Assembly: GCA_035656655.1 (NCBI GenBank)
Contig: DASRSE010000265.1
Location: 1 to 10,985 of the forward strand
Length of the DNA stretch: 10,985 nt
Source of the DNA: DASRSE01 sp035656655
GTDB lineage: Bacteria > Planctomycetota > Planctomycetia > Pirellulales > DASRSE01
Reading direction: 5' to 3'
In this document: positions 5,459-10,985 of the stretch, one piece after another
How the letters are laid out: each line of letters starts with the position of its first letter
How positions within the stretch are numbered: the first letter of the stretch is position 1
Translations under genes and position numbers: made by a program
Notes under the pieces: generated by a model
The model's database searches: none
What the model saw: the letters and a program-made list of their open reading frames with translations, nothing else
What the model was told of the DNA's origin: nothing

Positions 5459-6841
5459 TCATGATAGCCACTGCGCTGCCGAACGCACGTCGACTTGCGG
5501 ATGAACGCGGTCGCGCGCGATCAAGGTCGGCCAATAGGCGAACACCGGCCGAACGGTCGGCAATCCGGCTGCATAGCCGGCCAAGCCGGCCGGTCCGCTG
5601 GTGATCAGGGGTGCGAACTCGCGCGTAAATCGCGCGACCGCTTCCTGCCGCGGGTCGGCGACGGAAACGCGCAGGACGACCTCCGTTGGCGCGGGCGCCG
5701 CGCTGATCAACCCTGGCACGCCGGCGCTGCCGCCGAGGCATTCGATGTTGCTCTGGGCGACTTCCCAGCCCGCCCGCGCAAGCCGATCTAAAATCATCCG
5801 GCCGCAGACTTGCGCCTTTTCCACGCAATCGGAGCCGTACACGAGCAATTGACCGCTGGCGGCAAACCCTTGCCGATAGGCGAGCGAGACCTTCAGCGAC
5901 GGCGGGGCCGGTCGGCCGCGGCCCCCCTGCACGCGGATTCGATTTGGCCCCACCTCAGCGACGGTCACGGTGGTGAAATCGCAGTCGACGTCCGGCGTCA
6001 GATAATGCTGCGGATCTCCGATCTCATAGACCAATTGGCTGACTACCGACAATCGATCGACCGTTCCGCCGCTGCCCGCCGGCAGCGTGATGACACAACT
6101 GCCGTCGGCTTCCAATTCGGCGATCGGATATCCCACGTCGGTCAGATCGAAAGTTTGCCAGCGATCGGAGTATCCCCCCGTGACTTGCGCTCCGCACTCG
6201 ATCAGATGCCCCGCCACGCTAGCCCCCGCGAGCCGGTCCCAATCGGTCCAGTCCCAGCCGAACTCATGAACGGCTGGTCCGAGGGTGAGTGATGCATCGG
6301 CCACGCGGCCGGTGATGACCAGCCGCGATCCTTGAGCCAGCGCTCGGGCGATCGGCTCCGCGCCGAGATAGGCATTCGCGCTGACGATCGGTCGCGCGAG
6401 CGTCGCGAGGGGCGCGCCCGAGTCGAAATTGGCAAACCGCTCTCCGGCGGCCTGGGCGCTGGCCAACTCGCCGAGCAGATCATCCCCCGTCACGACCCCG
6501 ATTGGCAGCGGTGTGAGCCCGTGCTCTTGGAGTATTTTGGCGGCGGCTTGGGCACAGGCGGTCGGGTTCATGCCGCCGGCATTGGTCACGATTTTCAGTC
6601 CGGCCTGCGACCGGAGCGCCGGCCCGAGGGATTTCAAGGCGTATAAGAAATCTTCAGCGAACCCGGCGGCGGGGTTCTTCTCGCGTTGCCGCGCGAGAAT
6701 CGAGAGCGTCAGCTCGGCGAGATATTCGAGCGTGAGGTAGTCAATCGGCGCGCCGGCCCGCTGCGCTCCTTCCACCAAGCGCCTTGGCGCATCGAGCTGA
6801 TCACCCAAAAAACCGGCAGCGTTGGCAATCCGCAGGGGCAT
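5459..6841 (-). CDS. AtuA family protein (DUF1446)
   Basis: The predicted protein has 460 residues and belongs to the AtuA/DUF1446 family (PF07287), named after the acyclic terpene utilisation locus of Pseudomonas; the reaction catalysed is not established. Family blocks are intact: RIANAAGFLGDQ at the N-terminus, TNAGGMNP (86-93), VTGDD (117-121), SANAYLGAEPI (154-164), ITGRVADASL (176-185) and GHLIECGAQVTGG (211-223). The Met at 6841 is chosen because the family motif starts directly after it; the open frame runs 34 codons further upstream, but that part looks non-coding. I see no clear ribosome binding site. Members often sit beside acyl-CoA carboxylase subunits or a roughly 100-residue ferredoxin-fold partner; neither is next to this gene. 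Its neighbours are a TPR protein and rsgA, so a terpene-degrading role is not supported here. Confidence 0.9.
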   Translation of the reverse strand: MPLRIANAAGFLGDQLDAPRRLVEGAQRAGAPIDYLTLEYLAELTLSILARQREKNPAAGFAEDFLYALKSLGPALRSQAGLKIVTNAGGMNPTACAQAAAKILQEHGLTPLPIGVVTGDDLLGELASAQAAGERFANFDSGAPLATLARPIVSANAYLGAEPIARALAQGSRLVITGRVADASLTLGPAVHEFGWDWTDWDRLAGASVAGHLIECGAQVTGGYSDRWQTFDLTDVGYPIAELEADGSCVITLPAGSGGTVDRLSVVSQLVYEIGDPQHYLTPDVDCDFTTVTVAEVGPNRIRVQGGRGRPAPPSLKVSLAYRQGFAASGQLLVYGSDCVEKAQVCGRMILDRLARAGWEVAQSNIECLGGSAGVPGLISAAPAPTEVVLRVSVADPRQEAVARFTREFAPLITSGPAGLAGYAAGLPTVRPVFAYWPTLIARDRVHPQVDVRSAAQWLS

Positions 6842-6904
6842 GCAGCAAGGGAGTCGAATGAGAAAGTGCGGCTGAGACGTTCGGCCGCACCAGAGGCATG
6901 CCGC

Positions 6905-6910
6905 ATTATA
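6905..6910 (-). promoter_or_regulatory. Possible -10 element for atuA
   Basis: On the minus strand, a perfect TATAAT lies 63 bases upstream of the chosen atuA start, in the 204-base gap after the TPR gene. No good -35 box is found at the usual distance; the upstream flank instead holds two GGCGCC palindromes (6915-6920 and 6931-6936) 16 bases apart, which could be an operator or a chance GC-rich match. This is a weak prediction. Confidence 0.3.
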
Positions 6911-7045
6911 CACAGGCGCCGCCATTTTTTGGCGCCATGGCATCCAGCCGCTGGAAAAAGGGAACCCATTCCCGACGCCGCGTCATGGCGGGAGAGCTCG
7001 CGCCGCTGCTTGGTAGCGCGATCGCGCCTGCCGAAACGGCGGCCT

Positions 7046-7792
7046 TTACCGGTACGTCGGCCCGGTCGGGTTATTCACGAGCCGAGTGCCGTTCGTTTGT
7101 GTGTACCAAGGAGCGGCCCCGCCGCGCGATTGCTGGATCGCACTGAGCCGAGCGGCGACCTGCGGCTGATTCGGATTGGTTTGCAGCGCCCGCGCATAAT
7201 TCGCGCCGGCCTGATCGAGATCGCCCGAGTCTTCGCGCAGTTTGCCCAGCGCCGCCAACGCGCGCGGATCGGTGGGCGAAATGGCAACCGCCTCTTCGAG
7301 CCGCGTCTTGGCCGTCGTCTTGTCGCCAAATTCTTCCGACAACCGCGCGAGTTCCACTTTGGGATCGGCTAATTGCGGGGCGCGGTCCGACCATTCTTGC
7401 AACATCCGAAACGAGTCGGCCGCGCGGCCTTCGTCCACGTACAGCACGGCCAGCCCGCGGCGACAATCGCGATGGTTCGGGTTGATCGCCAAGCATTGTT
7501 GGTAATAGGTTTCGGCCTGTTGCAAATCGGCCGGATTTTGCCGCATTTTGGCGAGCTGGTGATGGGCGGCGCCGAGATTGTAATAGCTGTCGGCGTCTTG
7601 CGGGTCGGTCTCGATCGATTTTTGGAACGTGTCGAGCGCCGCGTTCAAATTCCCTTGCTGATAATACTGCACGCCTTCGACATTTTGCTCGTGCGCCATC
7701 AGCCCGCAACCGGCGCACGGCAAGAGCGCTGCGCCGGCGAGAACCCATTTCGCCCAGCAGCGATCGAACACGGATGAGCAGCGAACAGCCAT
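7046..7792 (-). CDS. TPR-repeat protein, probable lipoprotein
   Basis: The predicted protein has 248 residues from the ATG at 7792. The N-terminus has basic residues, a hydrophobic stretch (WVLAGAALLP) and then CAGC, which looks like a lipoprotein signal with modified Cys near residue 29, although the residue three places before it is Cys instead of the usual Leu. From about residue 36 to 225 there are five or so tetratricopeptide repeats, with recognisable starts at GVQYYQQGNLNAALDTF, YYNLGAAHHQLAK, GLAVLYVDEGRAADSF and LGKLREDSGDLDQAG. TPR solenoids bind other proteins; the partner is not shown. The C-terminus is a Gln/Asn/Thr-rich tail ending in GPTYR. The frame is open to 7963, but the upstream part is Arg/Gly-rich, lacks family features and would bury the signal sequence. 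The gene lies upstream of atuA and diverges from the arginine deiminase-like gene. Confidence 0.85.
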   Translation of the reverse strand: MAVRCSSVFDRCWAKWVLAGAALLPCAGCGLMAHEQNVEGVQYYQQGNLNAALDTFQKSIETDPQDADSYYNLGAAHHQLAKMRQNPADLQQAETYYQQCLAINPNHRDCRRGLAVLYVDEGRAADSFRMLQEWSDRAPQLADPKVELARLSEEFGDKTTAKTRLEEAVAISPTDPRALAALGKLREDSGDLDQAGANYARALQTNPNQPQVAARLSAIQQSRGGAAPWYTQTNGTRLVNNPTGPTYR

Positions 7793-8176
7793 TAAGGAAA
7801 CACGGAGTTCCGCGCCTCCAGCAGAGGATAACAGTCGACCGGGGCCGAACGGCCCATTCTTCGAGAAGCGGCGGGACTGTAGTCGAAGGTTCCGGTCGAA
7901 ACAAGGCCAACCCGCGGACAATAAAGCAGCGCCCCGTACGGCACTGCCAAAGCGGCCCTTCATCTCGGGCCGCTAGCACTGGCCGCGGCGGGCTCTCGTA
8001 CGAGCGCCGCGCGTGGCGGTTCAAAACGACCGCCGCACGCGCGCCGCAATTGCGCCGGCTGCCATTGTCCGCTTGGCGCACTCCGAGAATAATTCTGGGG
8101 CAGGGCGAAGCGAAAAAATGGCACGCGGGTAGGGCTCGAGAGGCCGATAACATTTCCGCAGAATGGATCAAGCATA
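7793..8176. other. Divergent spacer without a gene
   Basis: These 384 bases separate the start of the TPR gene (minus strand) from the start of the arginine deiminase-like gene (plus strand), so promoters for both must lie here. Long open frames exist on both strands but are shadows or extensions with no recognisable domain. The only sharp signal is the perfect dyad AGAAT-A-ATTCT at 8086-8096, a possible operator. I find no convincing -35/-10 pair and no RNA gene. Confidence 0.5.
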
Positions 8177-8995
8177 ATGGCCCGGATTCTAATGTGTCCG
8201 CCCGAGTTCTACGGGATTGAGTATGAGATCAACCCGTGGATGAACCGCCAGCGGCCGAGCGATCGCGTCCGCGCCCAAGCCCAATGGGAGGCGCTGCGCG
8301 GGCTGTTGATCGCGGCCGGCGCGGAGATCGTCTTGCAAACCCCGGCGGCCGGACTTCCCGACCTGGTGTTTACCGCGAACGCGGCCCTCGTTTATCGCGG
8401 CTTGGCGGTTTTGGCGCGGTTCAAGCATACGCAGCGCCAAGGCGAGACGCCGCTGGATCAGGCGTGGTTCGAGGGAGCCGGTTTTCGCGCCGTCCATCCG
8501 CCGGCGGGAGTCTTTTTTGAAGGAGCCGGCGATGCCCTCTTCTGCGGCGATACGCTGTTCGCCGGTTACCGCATTCGCAGCGACGCGCGCGGGCACCAAC
8601 AAATCGGCGAACAGCTTGGCGTGCGAGTCATTCCGCTCGAGTTGGTCAACGATTACTACTATCATCTCGATACGTGCTTTTGCCCGCTGGCAGCGGGTCA
8701 AGCGATTTACTTCCCTGGCGCGTTCGACGAATACGGTCAGCGGGCAATGGCGGCGCAGATTCCGGAATTGATTCCCGTCGCCGAGCCCGAGGCGCGGCAT
8801 TTCGCTTGCAATGCGGTGGTGGTTGGCCGGACCGTGGTGACCAATGCCGGCTGCCCCGAATTGCACCAGGCGCTGCGCGCGCGCGGGTTCATGCCGGTCG
8901 AAACGCCGCTGGATGAATTTGTGAAGTCAGGCGGCAGCGCGAAATGCCTCACGCTGCGGCTCGACGGCGAAGAAGCGGCCAGTTGGAGACAATAG
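8177..8995 (+). CDS. Arginine deiminase-related / DDAH-type amidinohydrolase
   Basis: The predicted protein has 272 residues and belongs to the guanidine-modifying superfamily (PF02274-like; DDAH, arginine deiminase). These cytosolic enzymes attack the guanidino carbon of arginine or methylarginine with a cysteine, giving citrulline plus ammonia or an amine. Visible blocks are PDLVFTANA (61-69, Asp and Asn of the substrate pocket), FEGAGD (114-119), RSDARGHQQIGEQL (134-147), YHLDT with His163 as general acid/base, ARHFACNAVVVG (206-217) and SGGSAKCLTL with the nucleophile Cys257. The catalytic set is complete and the length fits DDAH-type proteins better than the longer ArcA-type deiminases. 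The exact substrate (arginine, dimethylarginine or another guanidine) cannot be read from the sequence. No arc operon or ornithine cyclodeaminase gene is adjacent. The start has only a weak GGA-type binding site. Confidence 0.9.
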   Translation: MARILMCPPEFYGIEYEINPWMNRQRPSDRVRAQAQWEALRGLLIAAGAEIVLQTPAAGLPDLVFTANAALVYRGLAVLARFKHTQRQGETPLDQAWFEGAGFRAVHPPAGVFFEGAGDALFCGDTLFAGYRIRSDARGHQQIGEQLGVRVIPLELVNDYYYHLDTCFCPLAAGQAIYFPGAFDEYGQRAMAAQIPELIPVAEPEARHFACNAVVVGRTVVTNAGCPELHQALRARGFMPVETPLDEFVKSGGSAKCLTLRLDGEEAASWRQ

Positions 8996-9000
8996 CGTGG

Positions 9001-9017
9001 GCGCGGCGCCGCCGCGC
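9001..9017 (+). terminator. GC-rich hairpin after the arginine deiminase-like gene
   Basis: GCGCGGC at 9001-9007 pairs perfectly with GCCGCGC at 9011-9017 around a 3-base loop, five bases after the stop at 8993-8995 and in the 104-base convergent gap before the ketosynthase 3' end. The stem is strong but no T-run follows on either strand. It may stabilise or end the transcript. Confidence 0.4.
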
Positions 9018-9099
9018 GCTATGCGGCCGAGAGTTTGAACCGTTCTTCTGCGCGCCTGGTTGATGGGCTGCCGATGCGCGCGGTGGTCTCGATGGTTAC

Positions 9100-10431
9100 T
9101 CAGACGCGCGCGAGCACCACCGCGACGTTGTGGCCTCCAAAGCCCACGCTGTTCTTCAGAACCGTTTGGCAGCGAACCTCGCGCGCCGTGTTCGGGATGT
9201 AATCCAGATCGCAGTCCGGGTCGCGATGATCGTAGTTGATGGTGGGGGGCAGAATTCCTCGTTCGAGCGCGAGCAAACAGAGCAGCGTTTCGATCGCGGC
9301 GCAGGCGGTGGTCAGGTGGCCTGTCATGCTTTTCGTACTCGAGATCGGGATGCGATAGGCGCGCTTGCCAAATGCCCGCTTCAGCGCGGCCGTCTCGACC
9401 TTGTCGTTGAGCACTGTGCCCGACCCGTGCGCATTGATGTAATCGATCGCTTCGCCATCGAGCCGCGCGTCGGCCAGCGCGTGCTGAATGCAGCGGACGG
9501 CGGAGCGGGCGGTCGGTTCCAAGTCGGTCACGCGATAGGCGTCGTGCGAACTGCTCCAGCCCTTGACTTCGGCCCACATTTTCGCGCCGCGTCGCCGCGC
9601 ATGCTCATATTCTTCCAAGATCAGGACGACTCCCCCTTCGCCGACGACAAACCCATTGCGGTCGCGGTCGAACGGGCGCGACGCGCTTTGCGGCGTGTCG
9701 TAAACAGAGCTTAGCGTCGACAACCGGTGAAAGCCGGCGATCCCGTAGGGATGGATCATGCTGTGCGCGCCGCCGGTGAACATGATGTCGGCGTCTCCGC
9801 GGCGGAGGACCTCCGCCGCTTCCCCTAGCGCGATGTTGCTCGAGACGCAAGCCGTCGTGAAATTCGCATTCGGTCCCTGCATGTTCAACAAGCTCGCGAT
9901 AAACCCGACGGCCGCGCCCGGCTCCAAACGAGCCGCGTCCGCCGGCGGCTCGGCAGTACGGCGTGGCCGAGCAGCTCCGCCAGCGGGCGCACCGGGCTCA
10001 TCGCGACCGTCCGCCCCGGTCGCGGCGTGCGCAGGCTCGGCCGCGGAGCCTGGTCGAGCCATTTGCTGGCAAGTTGCCGCGAAGTCAGGGAAGATTTCGC
10101 CGCAGCCGAGATAGATTCCCAGCCGACTCGGCTCAAAGGGATGACCGACCAAGCCGGCCGAGCGGGCCGCATCGAGCGCGGCGGCAATTGCAAACTGCGT
10201 TTGTCGCGGCTGGGCCAGAAATCGGCCCAACGCGAACTCACCCCGCTCAAAGTCGGACAAATTCCAATGCTTCACTTCGGCGGCGATCTGGACTGGAAAA
10301 TGGCGCGCGTCGAATAGCCCGATCGGACCCACGCCCGACTCGCCGCGCGCAGCGCGATCCCAAACGTCGTCGACGCGGTTCCCCAACGGAGAAACACAGC
10401 CAGCACCCGTGATCACAACTCGGCGGCGCAT
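9100..10431 (-). CDS. 3-oxoacyl-ACP synthase II-like (FabF/KAS II family)
   Basis: The predicted protein has 443 residues and is a thiolase-fold condensing enzyme that extends an acyl chain on acyl carrier protein with malonyl-ACP. The start MRRRVVITGAG is typical. The active-site set is complete: Cys195 in TTACVSSN, His335 in NAHGSGT, Lys367 in STKSMTGH with His372, and the gating/glycine block GFGGHN (430-435). The stretch DRDRNGFVVGEGGVVLILEE (255-274) is also diagnostic. The sequence around Cys195 differs from housekeeping FabF, so this may be a lineage paralog with a special substrate; no acyl carrier protein gene is adjacent. Residues 125-170 form an Ala/Pro/Gly/Arg-rich insertion before the strand leading to Cys195, making that segment roughly 25-30 residues longer than in E. 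coli FabF. The ATG at 10431 lacks a clear ribosome binding site. Confidence 0.93.
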   Translation of the reverse strand: MRRRVVITGAGCVSPLGNRVDDVWDRAARGESGVGPIGLFDARHFPVQIAAEVKHWNLSDFERGEFALGRFLAQPRQTQFAIAAALDAARSAGLVGHPFEPSRLGIYLGCGEIFPDFAATCQQMARPGSAAEPAHAATGADGRDEPGAPAGGAARPRRTAEPPADAARLEPGAAVGFIASLLNMQGPNANFTTACVSSNIALGEAAEVLRRGDADIMFTGGAHSMIHPYGIAGFHRLSTLSSVYDTPQSASRPFDRDRNGFVVGEGGVVLILEEYEHARRRGAKMWAEVKGWSSSHDAYRVTDLEPTARSAVRCIQHALADARLDGEAIDYINAHGSGTVLNDKVETAALKRAFGKRAYRIPISSTKSMTGHLTTACAAIETLLCLLALERGILPPTINYDHRDPDCDLDYIPNTAREVRCQTVLKNSVGFGGHNVAVVLARV

Positions 10432-10865
10432 GCAGACCGTTCGATAGAAAAGGGAGCGAAGTAGATGAGTTCAACATCGGGAGACTCTCTATTAGGGTAA
10501 ATTAAAATACGCAGGATGGGTAGTATGTAACGGAAGTTGGTCCGCAAATTACCATCTTGCCGATTGCCCATGGCTGCCGGCAAATTGCGCAAGACATGTA
10601 TTCGTCCGAACTTAGACGGCGCAGACATCCGCCGTGATAGGCCACGGTCGGAGCCGTTGAATTGCCCGAGACTTCTGGCGACCGGCAACTTCGCCGTGCG
10701 AAGATGCGGAACGGGCTTGGTCAGCCCCCAGGTGCGCTGCCAACAGGACAAGGCCGTCCGTTCGCTTGCGCCCTATCCAGAGGGATGCTGTCCAGAGGGA
10801 TGCTGTTCAGAAGGCGCGGTTGAAAGATCGCGCCAAGAACCGCGCAAGCATTTTCCAACAGGCGG
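10432..10865. other. Spacer upstream of the ketosynthase gene, no gene found
   Basis: These 434 bases hold two long open frames, one per strand, but neither shows a domain, a plausible start signal or family similarity. An AT-rich stretch at about 10485-10550 lies 55-120 bases upstream of the ketosynthase start and is the likeliest promoter region for it, without a clear -35/-10 pair. The right part carries the 15-bp tandem repeat listed separately. I see no tRNA or other RNA gene. Confidence 0.5.
10776..10814. repeat. 15-bp tandem repeat, about 2.5 copies
   Basis: TCCAGAGGGATGCTG at 10776-10790 is repeated exactly at 10791-10805, and a third partial, diverged copy (TTCAGAAGG) follows at 10806-10814. 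It lies in a gene-free spacer 52 bases downstream of the stop of the partial gene at the right edge. A 15-bp unit keeps any reading frame, but no convincing gene covers it. Confidence 0.8.
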
Positions 10866-10985
10866 TCAACCCTCGTTTTTTGACTTGCGTTCTTGCCGCG
10901 CTTTGAGGGCCGCATGAAAGGCGGCAATTTCCGCGTCGAGTTGTTTCGCCCGTTCGATCTGCTCCGGCGGAATATAGACCTTCAC
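10866..10985 (-). CDS. C-terminal end of an unidentified charged protein, cut by window edge
   Basis: On the minus strand, 39 sense codons run from the window edge to the TGA at 10868-10866. The peptide begins VKVYIPPEQIERAKQL, continues with DAEIAAFHAALKARQ and ends ERKSKNEG. Its pattern (alternating charged and Ala/Leu residues, no Pro after the start, Lys-rich end) predicts a single amphipathic helix. Codon choice is compatible with the GC-rich neighbours. The first visible codon is GTG, so this could even be a complete 39-residue protein, but a larger gene extending beyond the window is more likely. I do not recognise it. It is on the same strand as, and upstream of, the ketosynthase, separated by 434 bases, so an operon with it is unlikely. 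Confidence 0.5.
   Translation of the reverse strand: MKVYIPPEQIERAKQLDAEIAAFHAALKARQERKSKNEG

Noticed and set aside
6842..6943. 34-codon extension of the AtuA reading frame
   Set aside because: It is Cys/Trp-rich, lacks similarity to the family and lies upstream of the canonical RIANAAGF start.
7071..8171. 366-codon open frame on the minus strand across the TPR gene and the divergent spacer
   Set aside because: It is in another frame than the clear TPR repeats and is Arg-rich without domains: a shadow.
10413..10917. Open frames of 112 codons (minus, 10413-10751) and 126 codons (plus, 10537-10917) near the right edge
   Set aside because: The first overlaps the start of the ketosynthase, and the second runs through the 15-bp repeat and antisense to the likely partial gene at the edge. 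Neither has recognisable features.

Overview
The window is GC-rich bacterial DNA with a loose, mixed-strand layout. Several divergent and convergent gene pairs are separated by 100-400 bp spacers full of hairpins and repeats. The gene set looks like Planctomycetota, most likely Pirellulales or a relative: a small two-CxxC protein, a stand-alone AtuA/DUF1446 protein, RsgA with a long basic N-terminus, a lipoprotein-like TPR protein and a FabF-type ketosynthase. That assignment is inference from family recollection and style; no rRNA or other phylogenetic marker is present.

Layout, left to right. (1) 2-802 (+): 3' part of an FRG-domain gene, clearly more AT-rich than the rest, so probably acquired. 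(2) 803-1364: no gene; an inverted repeat, then degenerate interspersed and tandem repeats. (3) 1365-2653 (-): an HNH endonuclease followed by a small single-pass membrane protein, coupled by an ATGA stop/start overlap. (4) 2936-3241 (+): a 101-residue putative zinc-binding protein. (5) 3540-4165 (+): a membrane-anchored nuclease-fold gene, broken by a one-base shift at a G run and lacking most catalytic residues of the family. (6) 4266-7792 (-): TPR lipoprotein, AtuA family protein and RsgA, in that transcription order, with the gaps too large to prove one operon. (7) 8177-8995 (+): an arginine deiminase/DDAH-type enzyme. (8) 9100-10431 (-): a FabF-like 3-oxoacyl-ACP synthase. (9) 10432-10865: no gene, with an AT-rich stretch and a 15-bp tandem repeat. 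(10) 10866-10985 (-): C-terminal end of an unidentified charged protein running off the right edge.

The genes do not form an obvious single pathway. They are mostly independent housekeeping or lineage-typical genes (ribosome assembly, fatty-acid or polyketide condensation, guanidino-compound hydrolysis) beside one accessory-looking gene, the FRG protein. I do not see a convincing new multi-gene system. The most informative oddities are the frameshifted, catalytically degenerate nuclease-fold gene, the compositional anomaly inside the ketosynthase, the Ala/Pro/Arg-rich leader of the HNH protein behind a near-consensus ribosome binding site, and the AT-rich FRG gene bordered by repeats.
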